A DNA stretch of 64,000 nt. Source: Amycolatopsis sp. NBC_00345. GTDB lineage: Bacteria > Actinomycetota > Actinomycetes > Mycobacteriales > Pseudonocardiaceae. Both the position numbers and the translations under genes were made by a program. The stretch spans positions 4,588,001 through 4,652,000 of the forward strand of contig NZ_CP107995.1 of NCBI RefSeq assembly GCF_036116635.1. The letters are read 5' to 3'. Under the pieces are notes generated by a model, which saw only the letters and a list, made by a program, of their open reading frames with translations, had not been told where the DNA came from and did not search any database. This document shows, one piece after another, positions 53,903 through 62,366 of this stretch. Each line of letters opens with the position of its first letter. The first letter of the stretch is position 1.

Positions 53903-54289
53903 GGATTCGGACCCCCAGGTTCGGTGGCGCAGATGCGTTTCCGACCCTAATGGAGATCCGCCCCGCGAGGGGCCGCATGGCACGAGAGTCCCGTTCACGC
54001 TGGGAGAACGGCGCTTTTGGACCTCCGGTGTCACTCCGCGTGTGGGCTGGGCCGCGGTGGGAGCCGGTCGCGGGTGGGCCGGGGGTGGCTTGGGTGGGGA
54101 GGCGGTGCGGTGGGTGACGGGTGGGGGGTCGGGTGAGCGGGGTTCGGACGGGGCGAGGGTTTGGGACGGGCGGGTTCAGGTGGATCGCGGCGCCGCGGGG
54201 CGAGGCCAGTGACGGGCGGGGCAGGAGCGGGCCGGGACACGGGCGGGTTTGGGCGCGATCCGGGGTGGTGAGGCGGTAGCGTTCGGGGA
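53903..54289. other. G-rich intergenic region
   Basis: No supportable gene. From about 54040 to 54270 the plus strand is extremely G-rich, with many runs of three or more G separated by short spacers (for example around 54110-54160), so it could fold as G-quadruplexes and may affect transcription of the flanking divergent genes. I see no recognisable operator. Confidence 0.5.
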
Positions 54290-55729
54290 GTGGCCGTGAC
54301 CGATCCCGTCGACATTCGCCTGCTCGCCGCGCTCGCTGATCTCGGCAAGACCGCTGTGCACGAGCTGGCGGCCAAAGTCGGGATGGATCCGCGGGAGGTC
54401 GCGTATCGGCTGGTCGCGCTGTCCGGGAGCGGGCTGCCTCTGCTGGTCGGCGTCGAGAGCGACCCCAGTGGGCTGCGGGCCGCGATCTCGGCCGCACCGC
54501 CGTCGTGGGCTCAGCCGGGGGCGCAGCAGCCGTCGTCGGGGCGGATGCCGTCCCAGCAATCGCCGGCTCAGCAGCCGCAGGCCCAGCAACAGCCATCCCA
54601 GCAGCCGCAGTCCGGGCCGATGCCCTCCGGGTCAGTGCCCTCCGGGTCAGTGCAGCCGGGGTCAGTGCAGCCGGGATCGATGCCGCCTGGGTCGATGCAG
54701 CCCGGGTCGGTGCCATTCCCGCAGCAACACGCATCCCCGCAGCAACCTCAGCCGCACCAGTCCCAGCAGCTGCCGCCCCAGCAGTACCTGTCCCCGCAAC
54801 AGCCGCAGCCGGGACAGGCACCTCAGCAACAGCCGCAGTCCGGGCAGGTGCCCCAGCAACAATCGCAGCCGGGGCAGATGGCCCAGCAACAGCCGACGTC
54901 CGGGCCGATGGCCCAGCAGCAACAGCTGTCCGGCGGGTTTCCCGGGGCCGGGGCCGCGATGGCGCCGCTCCCCTACGGACAGAGCGGACAAGGCGGGCAA
55001 GGCGGGCAGAGCACGCAGGGCGGCCCAGCCGTCCACGGTGGACCATCCGGCCCCTACGCAGTCCAAGCCACCCCCTCCGGCGTCTACCCGGGCGCACCCC
55101 AACCTCAGCCCCAACCGGGCGCGGTCTCCGGCCCGTACTCAGGAGTGCCCGGCTCCGGCTCCGGCCCATACGCGGTCCAGGGCACCCCCTCCGGCCACTA
55201 CCCCGGCGCCCCGGCGCAGCCCAACCCCCTCGTGAGCACCTGGGGAGTACCGCAGACGGCGTCCTGGGCGCGCGGCGACGAACCGCGCCGGACCGGGCCG
55301 CCCGGGGGTAAGCAGGGACGGATCGGCGAGGTGCTGGCGACCGAGGGGCTGGAGGGCGAGCAGCTCACCGTGCAGCTGCTGGAAGTCCAGGACCCGGCGG
55401 ACTACCTGTTCGGCGCGGCCGGCTACCGGCTCGAGGAGGGCGAGCGGTCCGTGGTGGTGCACACCGAAATCACCAACCGCGGCTCGGTCGGCTTCGCGTC
55501 GCTGCCCGACAATTACCTCGAACTCGTCACCGACGAAGGCGCGACGGTCGGCAAGGCGCCGGTTTCGCTCACCTCGCGCCCGCCGCACAAGATCGGCGTC
55601 CGCCCGGGCGAGACGCTCGGCGGGCACACCGTCTACATCCTCCCGGACGCCACCCGCGTGGTCTCGGTCCGCTGGAGCCCGCGCCCCGAGCCGGACGATC
55701 GCACGCTGACCTGGGCGGTCGAGGGCTAG
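54290..55729 (+). CDS. AsnC-type winged-helix protein with a long Gln/Pro-rich middle, 479 aa
   Basis: Residues 1-65 look like an AsnC/Lrp-type winged helix (VDIRLLAALADLGKTAVHELAAKVGMDPREVAYRLVALS). Residues about 75-335 are a disordered Gln-Pro-Ser-Gly-rich linker, with repeated PQQPQ and QSGQ motifs. The C terminus (about 355-479) is a compact beta domain like DUF4352/immunoglobulin-like regions, ending VVSVRWSPRPEPDDRTLTWAVEG. The arrangement is found in Pseudonocardiaceae, and function is unknown; DNA binding plus a surface or matrix-type domain is odd. It shares a four-base tail overlap with the convergent RluA gene. Confidence 0.7.
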   Translation: MAVTDPVDIRLLAALADLGKTAVHELAAKVGMDPREVAYRLVALSGSGLPLLVGVESDPSGLRAAISAAPPSWAQPGAQQPSSGRMPSQQSPAQQPQAQQQPSQQPQSGPMPSGSVPSGSVQPGSVQPGSMPPGSMQPGSVPFPQQHASPQQPQPHQSQQLPPQQYLSPQQPQPGQAPQQQPQSGQVPQQQSQPGQMAQQQPTSGPMAQQQQLSGGFPGAGAAMAPLPYGQSGQGGQGGQSTQGGPAVHGGPSGPYAVQATPSGVYPGAPQPQPQPGAVSGPYSGVPGSGSGPYAVQGTPSGHYPGAPAQPNPLVSTWGVPQTASWARGDEPRRTGPPGGKQGRIGEVLATEGLEGEQLTVQLLEVQDPADYLFGAAGYRLEEGERSVVVHTEITNRGSVGFASLPDNYLELVTDEGATVGKAPVSLTSRPPHKIGVRPGETLGGHTVYILPDATRVVSVRWSPRPEPDDRTLTWAVEG

Positions 55730-56652
55730 TTCTCGTCGCGCAGGAGCTGCAGGGCGTTGGCCAGGTCGTCCGGGTACTCCGATTCGAACTCCACCCAGCG
55801 GCCGTCGGCCGGGTGCGCGAAGCCGAGCGTGCGGGCGTGCAGCCACTGGCGGGTCAGGCCCAGCTTGCGCGCCAGCACCGGGTCGGCGCCGTAGGTGAGG
55901 TCGCCGACGCACGGGTGGCGCAGCGCGGAGAAGTGGACGCGGATCTGGTGCGTCCGGCCCGTCTCCAGCTTGATGTGGGCGAGCGACGCGGCGCGGAACG
56001 CCTCCACCACCTCGTAGTGGGTCACGCTCGGGCGGCCGCCCGCGACCACGGCGAACTTGTAGTCGTGCCGGGGGTGGCGGTCGATCGGGGCGTCGATGGT
56101 GCCGCGCGTCGGGTCCGGGTGGCCCTGGACCACGGCGTGGTAGCCCTTGTCGACGGTCCGCTCCTTGAACGCGCGCTTGAGCACCGTGTACGCGTGCTCG
56201 CTCTTGGCCACCACCATCACGCCCGTGGTGCCGGCGTCGAGCCGGTGCACGACCCCCTGGCGCTCGGCCGCGCCCGACGTCGCGATCCGCAGCCCCGCGG
56301 CCGCCAGCCCGCCGACCACCGTCGGCCCGGTCCAGCCCGGGCTCGGGTGCACGGCGACGCCGACCGGCTTGGAGATCACGACGATGTCGTCGTCGTCGTG
56401 CAGGATCCGCATGCCCTCGACGGGCTCGGCGACGATCTCGACCGGGTTCGCCGGCTCGGGCAGCGTCACCTCCAGCAGTCCGCCGGCGGCGAGCCGGTCG
56501 GACTTGCCTGCGGGCTGGCCGTCCAGCAGCACGTCACCGGCCGCCGCGAGTTCCGCGACGACCGTGCGCGAGAGGCCGAGCAGCTTGGCCAGCCCGGCGT
56601 CCACGCGCATCCCGTCGAGCCCGTCGGGGACGGGCAGCATCCGGGCGCTCAC
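55726..56652 (-). CDS. rluD: RluA-family 23S rRNA pseudouridine synthase (RluD type), 308 aa
   Basis: Isomerises uridines in helix 69 of 23S rRNA in the RluD subgroup. N-terminal S4 RNA-binding domain (RVDAGLAKLLGLSRTVVAELAAAGDV), then the catalytic core with VVHRLDAGTTGVMVVAKSE (Asp in HRLD is catalytic) and LETGRTHQIRVH. GTG at 56652 overlaps the lspA stop by four bases; the lspA-rluD pair is conserved in actinobacteria. Confidence 0.95.
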   Translation of the reverse strand: MSARMLPVPDGLDGMRVDAGLAKLLGLSRTVVAELAAAGDVLLDGQPAGKSDRLAAGGLLEVTLPEPANPVEIVAEPVEGMRILHDDDDIVVISKPVGVAVHPSPGWTGPTVVGGLAAAGLRIATSGAAERQGVVHRLDAGTTGVMVVAKSEHAYTVLKRAFKERTVDKGYHAVVQGHPDPTRGTIDAPIDRHPRHDYKFAVVAGGRPSVTHYEVVEAFRAASLAHIKLETGRTHQIRVHFSALRHPCVGDLTYGADPVLARKLGLTRQWLHARTLGFAHPADGRWVEFESEYPDDLANALQLLRDEN

Positions 56653-57290
56653 GCGGATTCCTCTTTCTTGACGCGGGTGGAGGTGCCGTCGTAGTCCTTG
56701 CCGAGCAGCGACAGCAGGACGATCAGCACCCCGCCGCAGCAGATGGCCGAGTCGGCGATGTTGAAGATCGCGAAGCCCTCGCCGTTCGGGGCGAAGGCCG
56801 AGATGAAGTCGACGACGTGGCCGCGCAACGGGCCGGGGGCGCGGAAGATGCGGTCGGTCAGGTTGCCGAGCGCGCCCGCCAGCACCAGGCCGAGCCCGAT
56901 CGCCCAGCCGACCGAGCGCAGCCGCCGCGACAGCCACACGATGGCGACCACGACGGCCGCCGCGACCAGCGCGAGCACCCACGTCATGCCGGTGGCCATG
57001 GAGAACGCGGCGCCGGGGTTGCGGATCACCTGCAGGTAGATCAGCCCGCCGAGGATGCGGACCGGCTCCTTGCCCTCCAGGTTCGCGGCCACCAGGTTCT
57101 TCGTCACCAGGTCGATCGCCCAGAGCAGCACGGCGACGGCGAACACCAGCCCGACCCGGCGCTTGGGCAACGGGGCGGCGGCCGGCTCGGCCTCGGGCTC
57201 CGGCGGAGTGACGGCCTCGGCCGCAGCCGGTTCGGGGGCCTCGGCGGGCTTCGCGACGTCGTGTTCGGACGAGGAGGACTCGGTGCTCAC
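56649..57290 (-). CDS. lspA: Lipoprotein signal peptidase II, 213 aa
   Basis: Cleaves signal peptides of diacylglyceryl-modified prolipoproteins. Four membrane helices; the catalytic Asps lie in NLTDR and FNIADSAI. The N-terminal 45 residues are a Pro/Glu/Ala-rich cytoplasmic extension, longer than in E. coli but common in actinobacteria. GTG at 57290 gives VSTESSSSEHD; GTG at 57305 is the alternative start. It is coupled to rluD. Confidence 0.95.
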   Translation of the reverse strand: MSTESSSSEHDVAKPAEAPEPAAAEAVTPPEPEAEPAAAPLPKRRVGLVFAVAVLLWAIDLVTKNLVAANLEGKEPVRILGGLIYLQVIRNPGAAFSMATGMTWVLALVAAAVVVAIVWLSRRLRSVGWAIGLGLVLAGALGNLTDRIFRAPGPLRGHVVDFISAFAPNGEGFAIFNIADSAICCGGVLIVLLSLLGKDYDGTSTRVKKEESA

Positions 57291-57314
57291 CCGACCATTG
57301 TCCACGTTACGGGC

Positions 57315-57989
57315 TCAGCCGGTCCCGGCGGCAGGCCGCGGACGCCACTTCGCGGGCCCGGCGACCGCCGCGAACGCCGCCGCCAGCAGTACCGCGCCCG
57401 ACAGCACGACCCCGGCGAGCGACGGCATGAGCACCGCGGCGAGGACCGCGAACAGCACGGAAACGACCAGCACGAACACACTGCGTTCGTGCCAGGCGAG
57501 CACCAGCAGCCCGAGCGCCGCGAGCGCCGGGCCGCGCACCTCGGCCGTGAGGCCGAACTGCGCGAACGCGAGCAGGTCGAGCAACGGCACAGCCAGCACC
57601 CCGCCCACCAGCGCCAGCACGAACCGGCCGGTGCGGTACGGCGTCCCGGCCCGCCGGGCGGCGACCGCGTATCCGACGAGGACGGCGGCCACCACGAGCG
57701 CGAGCATGATCAGCCAGCTGTTCGAGGGCGCGAACGTCGCCGGCATGGACGTCGCCGGGACCACGGGCGGCTGGCTGTAGGCATACACCGTTGTCTGCCC
57801 GGATCCGACCTCGGCGGGCGCCAGCCGCGCCGTGGCCTGCAATGTCGCAGCGACCTCACCCTGCACTGCCACCGCGACGTCGTAGGCCCGGTGCGGATCC
57901 GGCGCCGCGGCGCGCTGCGCCCCGATCAGCACCAGCTCGGCGAAACCCAGTAAGGCCAATGGAAACGCGTACCGCGGCGGTCTCCCCAT
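57315..57989 (-). CDS. Membrane protein of unknown function, 224 aa
   Basis: One N-terminal hydrophobic segment that may be a signal or anchor (RYAFPLALLGFAELVLIGA), an extracytoplasmic loop of about 60 residues, then four or five helices, rich in Val/Ala/Leu. No recognisable family. It precedes lspA in the same direction, 25 bases away, so it may be in the same transcript. The reading frame ends cleanly and the topology is consistent, supporting a real gene. Confidence 0.7.
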   Translation of the reverse strand: MGRPPRYAFPLALLGFAELVLIGAQRAAAPDPHRAYDVAVAVQGEVAATLQATARLAPAEVGSGQTTVYAYSQPPVVPATSMPATFAPSNSWLIMLALVVAAVLVGYAVAARRAGTPYRTGRFVLALVGGVLAVPLLDLLAFAQFGLTAEVRGPALAALGLLVLAWHERSVFVLVVSVLFAVLAAVLMPSLAGVVLSGAVLLAAAFAAVAGPAKWRPRPAAGTG

Positions 57990-58018
57990 GCGGGGAGCCT
58001 AGCGGACCGGCGCGACGC

Positions 58019-59386
58019 TCAGGCGCAGAACGGCGGCAGCTCGCGCGGGTCCCCGACGGGCGCCCAGCGGCCGTCCACCTTCTCGTACTGCCAGCGCGCG
58101 CCACGGGCGGCGATCTGGCGCAGAGCGAGCACCACGCGGTCGACGTGCTCCGCCGTGCTGCCGAGGCCCAGGCTGACGCGCACGGCCTGCTGCCCGTCAC
58201 CGCCGGCGACGCCGATCAGGCGCTTCGTGGCGACGTGCGCGCAGAAGGCGCCGTCGCGGACGCCGATGCCGTATTCGGCCGACAGCACCGCGGCGAGCCA
58301 GCCGGGCTCGAAGCCGTCGACGACGAAGCTCACCGTGCCGACGCGGTCGACCGGCGCGTCGAACAGCCGCAGCTCGGCGCAGCCGGGGATGCCGGCCAGG
58401 CCCTTGCGCAGCCGCTCCAGCAGCTCGGCCTCGTGCTCGCCGACGGCGTCCCACTGCGCGGCCAGCTGCTCGCACGCGACGCCGAGCGCGTACACGCCGA
58501 CAGTGTTCGGCGAGCCCGCTTCGTGCCGCTCCGGGCCGGAGTTCCAGACCACGGCCTCTTCGGTGACGAGCTTGGTCGCGCCGCCGCCGGCGAGGTACGG
58601 CTGGGCGGCGCGCAGCCAGTCCGCGCGGCCGATCAGCGCGCCGGCGCCGAAGGGCGCGTACAGCTTGTGGCCGGACAGCGCGACGTAGTCCACGTCCAGC
58701 TCCCGCAGCGAGATGCGGCGGTGCGGCGCGAGCTGCGCGGCGTCGAGCGCGATGCGGGCGCCGTGTTTCCTTGCCACGGCGGCGATCTCGGCCACCGGGA
58801 GCAGCTCACCGGTCACATTGGACGCTCCGGTCACCACCACCAGCCGCGGGCCCTGCGGGCAGTCCGCGAGCGCTTCGTCCACAACGGACACTGCCGCGAG
58901 CCGCGTGCGCGGAAGGCTGACGCGGCGGACGTTCCGGCCGCGCCACGGCAGCAGCGCGGCGTGGTGCTCGGTGTCGAACACGACCACGGAGGTGTTCTTC
59001 GGCAGGGCGCGGGCCAGGAGGTTGAAGGAATCCGTGGTGTTGCGCGTGAACACGACGGTGTCGGTGCCGCGCGCGTCGACGAAGCGGCGAAGGATGTCGC
59101 GGGTGCGCTCGTAAAGCCGCGTCGAGACCTGCGACGCGAAGCCCGCGCCGCGGTGGACGCTCGCGTACCAGGGCAGGAACTCGTCGACGGCCGTGCGCAC
59201 CGCGTCCAGGCACGGCGCGCTGGCGGCGTGGTCGAGGTTCGCGTAGCCGATCTCGCCGCCGGTCACCAGCGGCACCCGCAGGCCCGCGCCGGCGACGGCC
59301 GGGATCCCCTGCGGCGCAACGGTTCCAGCGGCGTCAGTGGTGCCCGTGGTTTCGGCGGTGCAGGTGCGATCGAGGGCGAGAGTCAT
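58019..59386 (-). CDS. Class V aminotransferase / cysteine desulfurase-like protein under SAM-IV control, 455 aa
   Basis: PLP enzyme of the NifS/SufS group: AGYANLDHAAS-like GYANLDHAASAPCLDAV, HGARIALDAAQLAPH, the Schiff-base Lys in ALSGHKLYAPFGAGAL, and the cysteine-containing FCAHVATKRL. Members release sulfur from cysteine or perform related eliminations. Residues 1-35 are an extra Ala/Thr-rich segment. Control by a SAM-IV riboswitch in the leader (59425-59541) ties it to sulfur or methionine metabolism. ATG 59386 lies after GAGGAGGC. It is transcribed alone. Confidence 0.88.
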   Translation of the reverse strand: MTLALDRTCTAETTGTTDAAGTVAPQGIPAVAGAGLRVPLVTGGEIGYANLDHAASAPCLDAVRTAVDEFLPWYASVHRGAGFASQVSTRLYERTRDILRRFVDARGTDTVVFTRNTTDSFNLLARALPKNTSVVVFDTEHHAALLPWRGRNVRRVSLPRTRLAAVSVVDEALADCPQGPRLVVVTGASNVTGELLPVAEIAAVARKHGARIALDAAQLAPHRRISLRELDVDYVALSGHKLYAPFGAGALIGRADWLRAAQPYLAGGGATKLVTEEAVVWNSGPERHEAGSPNTVGVYALGVACEQLAAQWDAVGEHEAELLERLRKGLAGIPGCAELRLFDAPVDRVGTVSFVVDGFEPGWLAAVLSAEYGIGVRDGAFCAHVATKRLIGVAGGDGQQAVRVSLGLGSTAEHVDRVVLALRQIAARGARWQYEKVDGRWAPVGDPRELPPFCA

Positions 59387-59424
59387 GAGGGTGCCTCCTC
59401 GGCAGTCCGGGGGACCCCCGGCGA

Positions 59425-59541
59425 GGGGCCCGCGCTTGCCTGCCGCACGACGCGACCGGCCTGGTCCTCACCCGGGGCACCCCACCGCGGTAGGAGGGTT
59501 GCCGGCCAGCAAGCCGGGGCTTCGCGCTGGCACTCATGACC
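59425..59541 (-). promoter_or_regulatory. SAM-IV riboswitch
   Basis: Read on the minus strand from 59541, the leader begins GGTCATGAGTGCCAGCG and continues with CCCCGGCTTGCTGGCCGGCA, GGGTGCCCCGGGTGAGGACC and GGCAAGCGCGGG. This follows the mycobacterial SAM-IV aptamer closely as I remember it. Downstream, CCGGGGG/CCCCCGG can form a hairpin just before the GAGGAGGC ribosome binding site, suggesting control of translation start by S-adenosylmethionine. Confidence 0.85.
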
Positions 59542-59625
59542 TGTTTTCGAAGGTAACCGAACGGAGTGGGTTCGAGCCAGCCCCGTCCCGCGATCTGAGA
59601 CCGCGGTCACACGTTCGGCGGACTG

Positions 59626-60411
59626 TTACGGGGTGTCGCGGAACCGGCCGGGCAGCTGGACGAGCTGGCGGTCGGCCAGGTGCGTCGCGGTGCCGTCGTA
59701 CTGCTCGGCACCGGCGGTGAACTGCCAGCCGCCGATCTCCTTGCCGTCGACGGGCTGGCCGTAAGCCGCCGCGACGGTCGAGGTGAGGCGGGCGTAGGAG
59801 ACGTTGTCCCAGTCGCCGATGGCGGCTTCACGGTCGTTCGCTTCACGATCGCGGGGTGCGGCTTCGCGATCTCCGGGCGCGGCCTCGCGATCGCCCGGCG
59901 CGGCGGCGGTGGCCGGGGCGGCGGGCAGGGTCCAGAGGGTGAAGTGCACGTGGGCGCCGGTGCTGCTGCCCCCGCACGGGAGCGCGTTGCCGGTGGACCC
60001 GAGCGGAGCGCCGGCCTCGACCTGCTCACCGTCGGTGACCTGGATGGCCTCCATGTGGTAGTAGCCGGTCCGCCAGCCGCCCGCGTGGTCGATGGTCACC
60101 CAGTCGCCGCCGGAGCAGTGCTGCAGGTGGACAGTCCCGGCCAGCGGCGCGCGCACGGTCCGGTCGGCGGGGCTGAAGTCGATGGCGTTCTTGACGCCAT
60201 CGGACCCGTCGTCGGAGTGGATGCCGGCCGAGTAGACCTGCTGCCCCAGCGCGAACGGGAACGCCATCGCCGGGAACGCCGTGGCCGGGGATGGCACCGT
60301 CGGGGACGGCGCCGACTCGGCCGCCGCGGGGCCCGCGAGCAGCACGCCGGCTGTCAGCGTCAAGACGGCGGCAGCGGTGGTCGTGGTGCCCCAGCTCCGA
60401 AGTTTCGTCAC
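59626..60411 (-). CDS. Secreted M23-like (LytM fold) protein, 261 aa
   Basis: A Sec signal peptide (VLTLTAGVLLAGPAAAESA, cleavage near residue 31) is followed by a LytM/M23 beta domain: LAGTVHLQHCSGGDWVTIDH, YYHMEAIQVTDGEQVEAGAPLGSTG, and the second zinc motif GAHVHFTLW (HxH). The first zinc motif reads NAIDFSPA; the usual HxxxD has Asn in place of His, so metal binding and activity may be reduced, or the protein may act as a cell-wall binder. A loop of repeated APGDREA units (encoded by DNA repeats near 59820-59890) follows. Length is short. Confidence 0.82.
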   Translation of the reverse strand: MTKLRSWGTTTTAAAVLTLTAGVLLAGPAAAESAPSPTVPSPATAFPAMAFPFALGQQVYSAGIHSDDGSDGVKNAIDFSPADRTVRAPLAGTVHLQHCSGGDWVTIDHAGGWRTGYYHMEAIQVTDGEQVEAGAPLGSTGNALPCGGSSTGAHVHFTLWTLPAAPATAAAPGDREAAPGDREAAPRDREANDREAAIGDWDNVSYARLTSTVAAAYGQPVDGKEIGGWQFTAGAEQYDGTATHLADRQLVQLPGRFRDTP

Positions 60412-60439
60412 CCTGCGTACTCCTTTGGGTCAGCCTTCC

Positions 60440-60462
60440 CCCGTTCGATGGAGTCGAACGGG
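60440..60462. other. Hairpin in the leader of the M23-like gene; rest of the gap empty
   Basis: CCCGTTCGA (60440-60448) pairs with TCGAACGGG (60454-60462), 29 bases upstream of the M23-like start on the minus strand. Genes of this kind in actinobacteria often have a c-di-AMP (ydaO) riboswitch leader, and GGTTAACCTCCGCCCG nearby is weakly similar, but I could not match the whole fold. The 300-base gap from 60412 to 60709 has no gene. Confidence 0.4.
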
Positions 60463-60709
60463 CGGAGGTTAACCCGAAAGGGCGACATTTGGGAATGATC
60501 ACTGCGAAATTCGCGTGAAACCGAGGTGTGGTGCCGCGGACGGGTGGGGGGCGCTCGCCGCGAGCCGACCTGCGGAGGTTCACCTCACCCCGTGGGCCCG
60601 CGGGCGGTGATCAGAACGCACTGGTCGGCGACGTGCGCTCCCCCGCTCGGGTCAGCGGCCGGGCTCATCACACCAGCAGGTCAGCCGCCCAGCTCCCGCC
60701 GCCGGCGGG

Positions 60710-62188
60710 TCAGCGGCCGTCTTCCCCACGCCAGCGGGCCAGGCGCCCGGCGCGGTCCACGGCGCGGATCCGGCGCTCCACCGCCTCCCGGACGCTCGCG
60801 GTGGTCACCACGAGGAGCTGGTCGTCCACCTGCAAGCGGCTCGTCTTCTGCGGGGTGAAACCCGCGCCGGCGCGGACGATCAGGCTCACCGTGGCGCCGG
60901 CGGGCAGGCCCAGCTCCGAGAGGTACACCCCGTGCAGCTTCGAGCCCTTCTGGATGCGCACCTGCAGCAGCTCGGCGCCCAGCTCGTCCAGCGGCGCGGC
61001 GTCCACCTCGATCTCGTGGGCCTCGGCCGGCTTGGCGAGGCCCAGCAGCCGGGCGAACGGGCCGAGGGTGGCGCCCTGCAGCAGCGTCAGCACGATGACC
61101 AGCACGAATACCGCGTCGACCAGCTGTTCGGCGCCGGGGACGCCCTCCGAGAGCGGGATCATCGCGAGCACGATCGGCACGGCCCCGCGCAGGCCGGCCC
61201 ACGACAGGAACGCCTGTTCTCGCCACGGCAGCCGGAACGGCAGCATCGAGAGCACCACCGACAGCGGCCGCGCGAGCAGGAGCACCACCGCGCCCGCGAC
61301 GAGGCCGGGCACCAGCGTCTCCAGCAGCCGGCTCGGCGAGGCGAACAGGCCGAGCAGCACGAACAGCCCGATCTGCGCGAGCCAGCCGAGCCCTTCGGCG
61401 AACGAGAGCGTGTCCGAGCGGTGCGGCAGCTTGGAGTTGCCCAGCACCAGCCCGGCGACGTACGTGGCGAGCAGGCCCGAAGCGTGCGCCAGCTGCCCGG
61501 ACGAGTACGCCACTATGCAGACCGCGACCGTCGCGAGCGGGTACAAGCCGGTGGCCGGCAACGCGGCCCGCCGCAGCGCCATCGCGCCCAGCCAGCCGAA
61601 CAGCAGGCCGATCCCCAGGCCCGCGGCCAGCTCGTACACGACCAGCAGCGGCAGCGACCAGTCCACCGCCTCACCGGACGCGAGCACGACGACGGCGATG
61701 TACGCGGGCGCGTCGTTGATGCCGGACTCCAGCTCCAGCGTGCCGACGATCCGCTTCCCCACCCCGGCCGAGCGCAGCACGGAGAACACCGCCGCGGCGT
61801 CGGTCGACGCGAGCACCGAGCCCCACAGCAGCGCGAGCCGCCAGTCGAGGCCGAGCAGCCAGTGCAGCGCGGCGCCGGTGATCGCGACGCTCAGCACAAC
61901 GGCCACTGTGGACAGTACGATTCCCCGCCCCAGCGACGGTTTCACCGCGGACCACCGGGTGGTCAGGCCGCCTTCGGTGAGGATCATGACCAGCGCGGCG
62001 AGGCCGAGCGACTGGGTCAGGCCGGGGTTGTCGAACCGGATGCCGAACCCGGATTCGCCCAGCACCACACCGATCGCGAGGTACAGCAGCAGCGACGGGA
62101 ACCCGAGCCGGATCGAGACGCGCACGGCCACGACGGACGCGAGCAGCACGACGCCGCCGATCCCCAGAAGCACGGGAAGCTGGTCCAT
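60710..62188 (-). CDS. Potassium/proton antiporter, CPA1 family with TrkA-C domain, 492 aa
   Basis: Twelve to thirteen membrane helices of the NhaP2/CvrA type. Family blocks: ILTEGGLTTRW, GSVLASTDAAAVFSVLR (conserved Asp), ELESGINDAPAYIAVV (ND pair), WAGLRGAVPIVLAMIPL. After the membrane part, about residues 400-470 form a TrkA-C (RCK_C) nucleotide-binding-type domain (SELGLPAGATVSLIVR). GGGAGGAG precedes ATG 62188, chosen over an upstream ATG. It exports K+ or Na+ in exchange for H+. Confidence 0.9.
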   Translation of the reverse strand: MDQLPVLLGIGGVVLLASVVAVRVSIRLGFPSLLLYLAIGVVLGESGFGIRFDNPGLTQSLGLAALVMILTEGGLTTRWSAVKPSLGRGIVLSTVAVVLSVAITGAALHWLLGLDWRLALLWGSVLASTDAAAVFSVLRSAGVGKRIVGTLELESGINDAPAYIAVVVLASGEAVDWSLPLLVVYELAAGLGIGLLFGWLGAMALRRAALPATGLYPLATVAVCIVAYSSGQLAHASGLLATYVAGLVLGNSKLPHRSDTLSFAEGLGWLAQIGLFVLLGLFASPSRLLETLVPGLVAGAVVLLLARPLSVVLSMLPFRLPWREQAFLSWAGLRGAVPIVLAMIPLSEGVPGAEQLVDAVFVLVIVLTLLQGATLGPFARLLGLAKPAEAHEIEVDAAPLDELGAELLQVRIQKGSKLHGVYLSELGLPAGATVSLIVRAGAGFTPQKTSRLQVDDQLLVVTTASVREAVERRIRAVDRAGRLARWRGEDGR

Positions 62189-62366
62189 CGTCCGCTCCTC
62201 CCGGTCTCCTCTGGCGTCCAGGATAGTGAGCGGGGTGTTCACTCTTTCGTGTACCACCGGATAATTCGGACAAGTGGCATGCTAGGGCGCGGCACCGGGC
62301 GCCGTGAGATCAACACCGAGCGCCGCTCTGTCCACTCCGGACAGTCACCCGGCAATCCGGCCCTGG

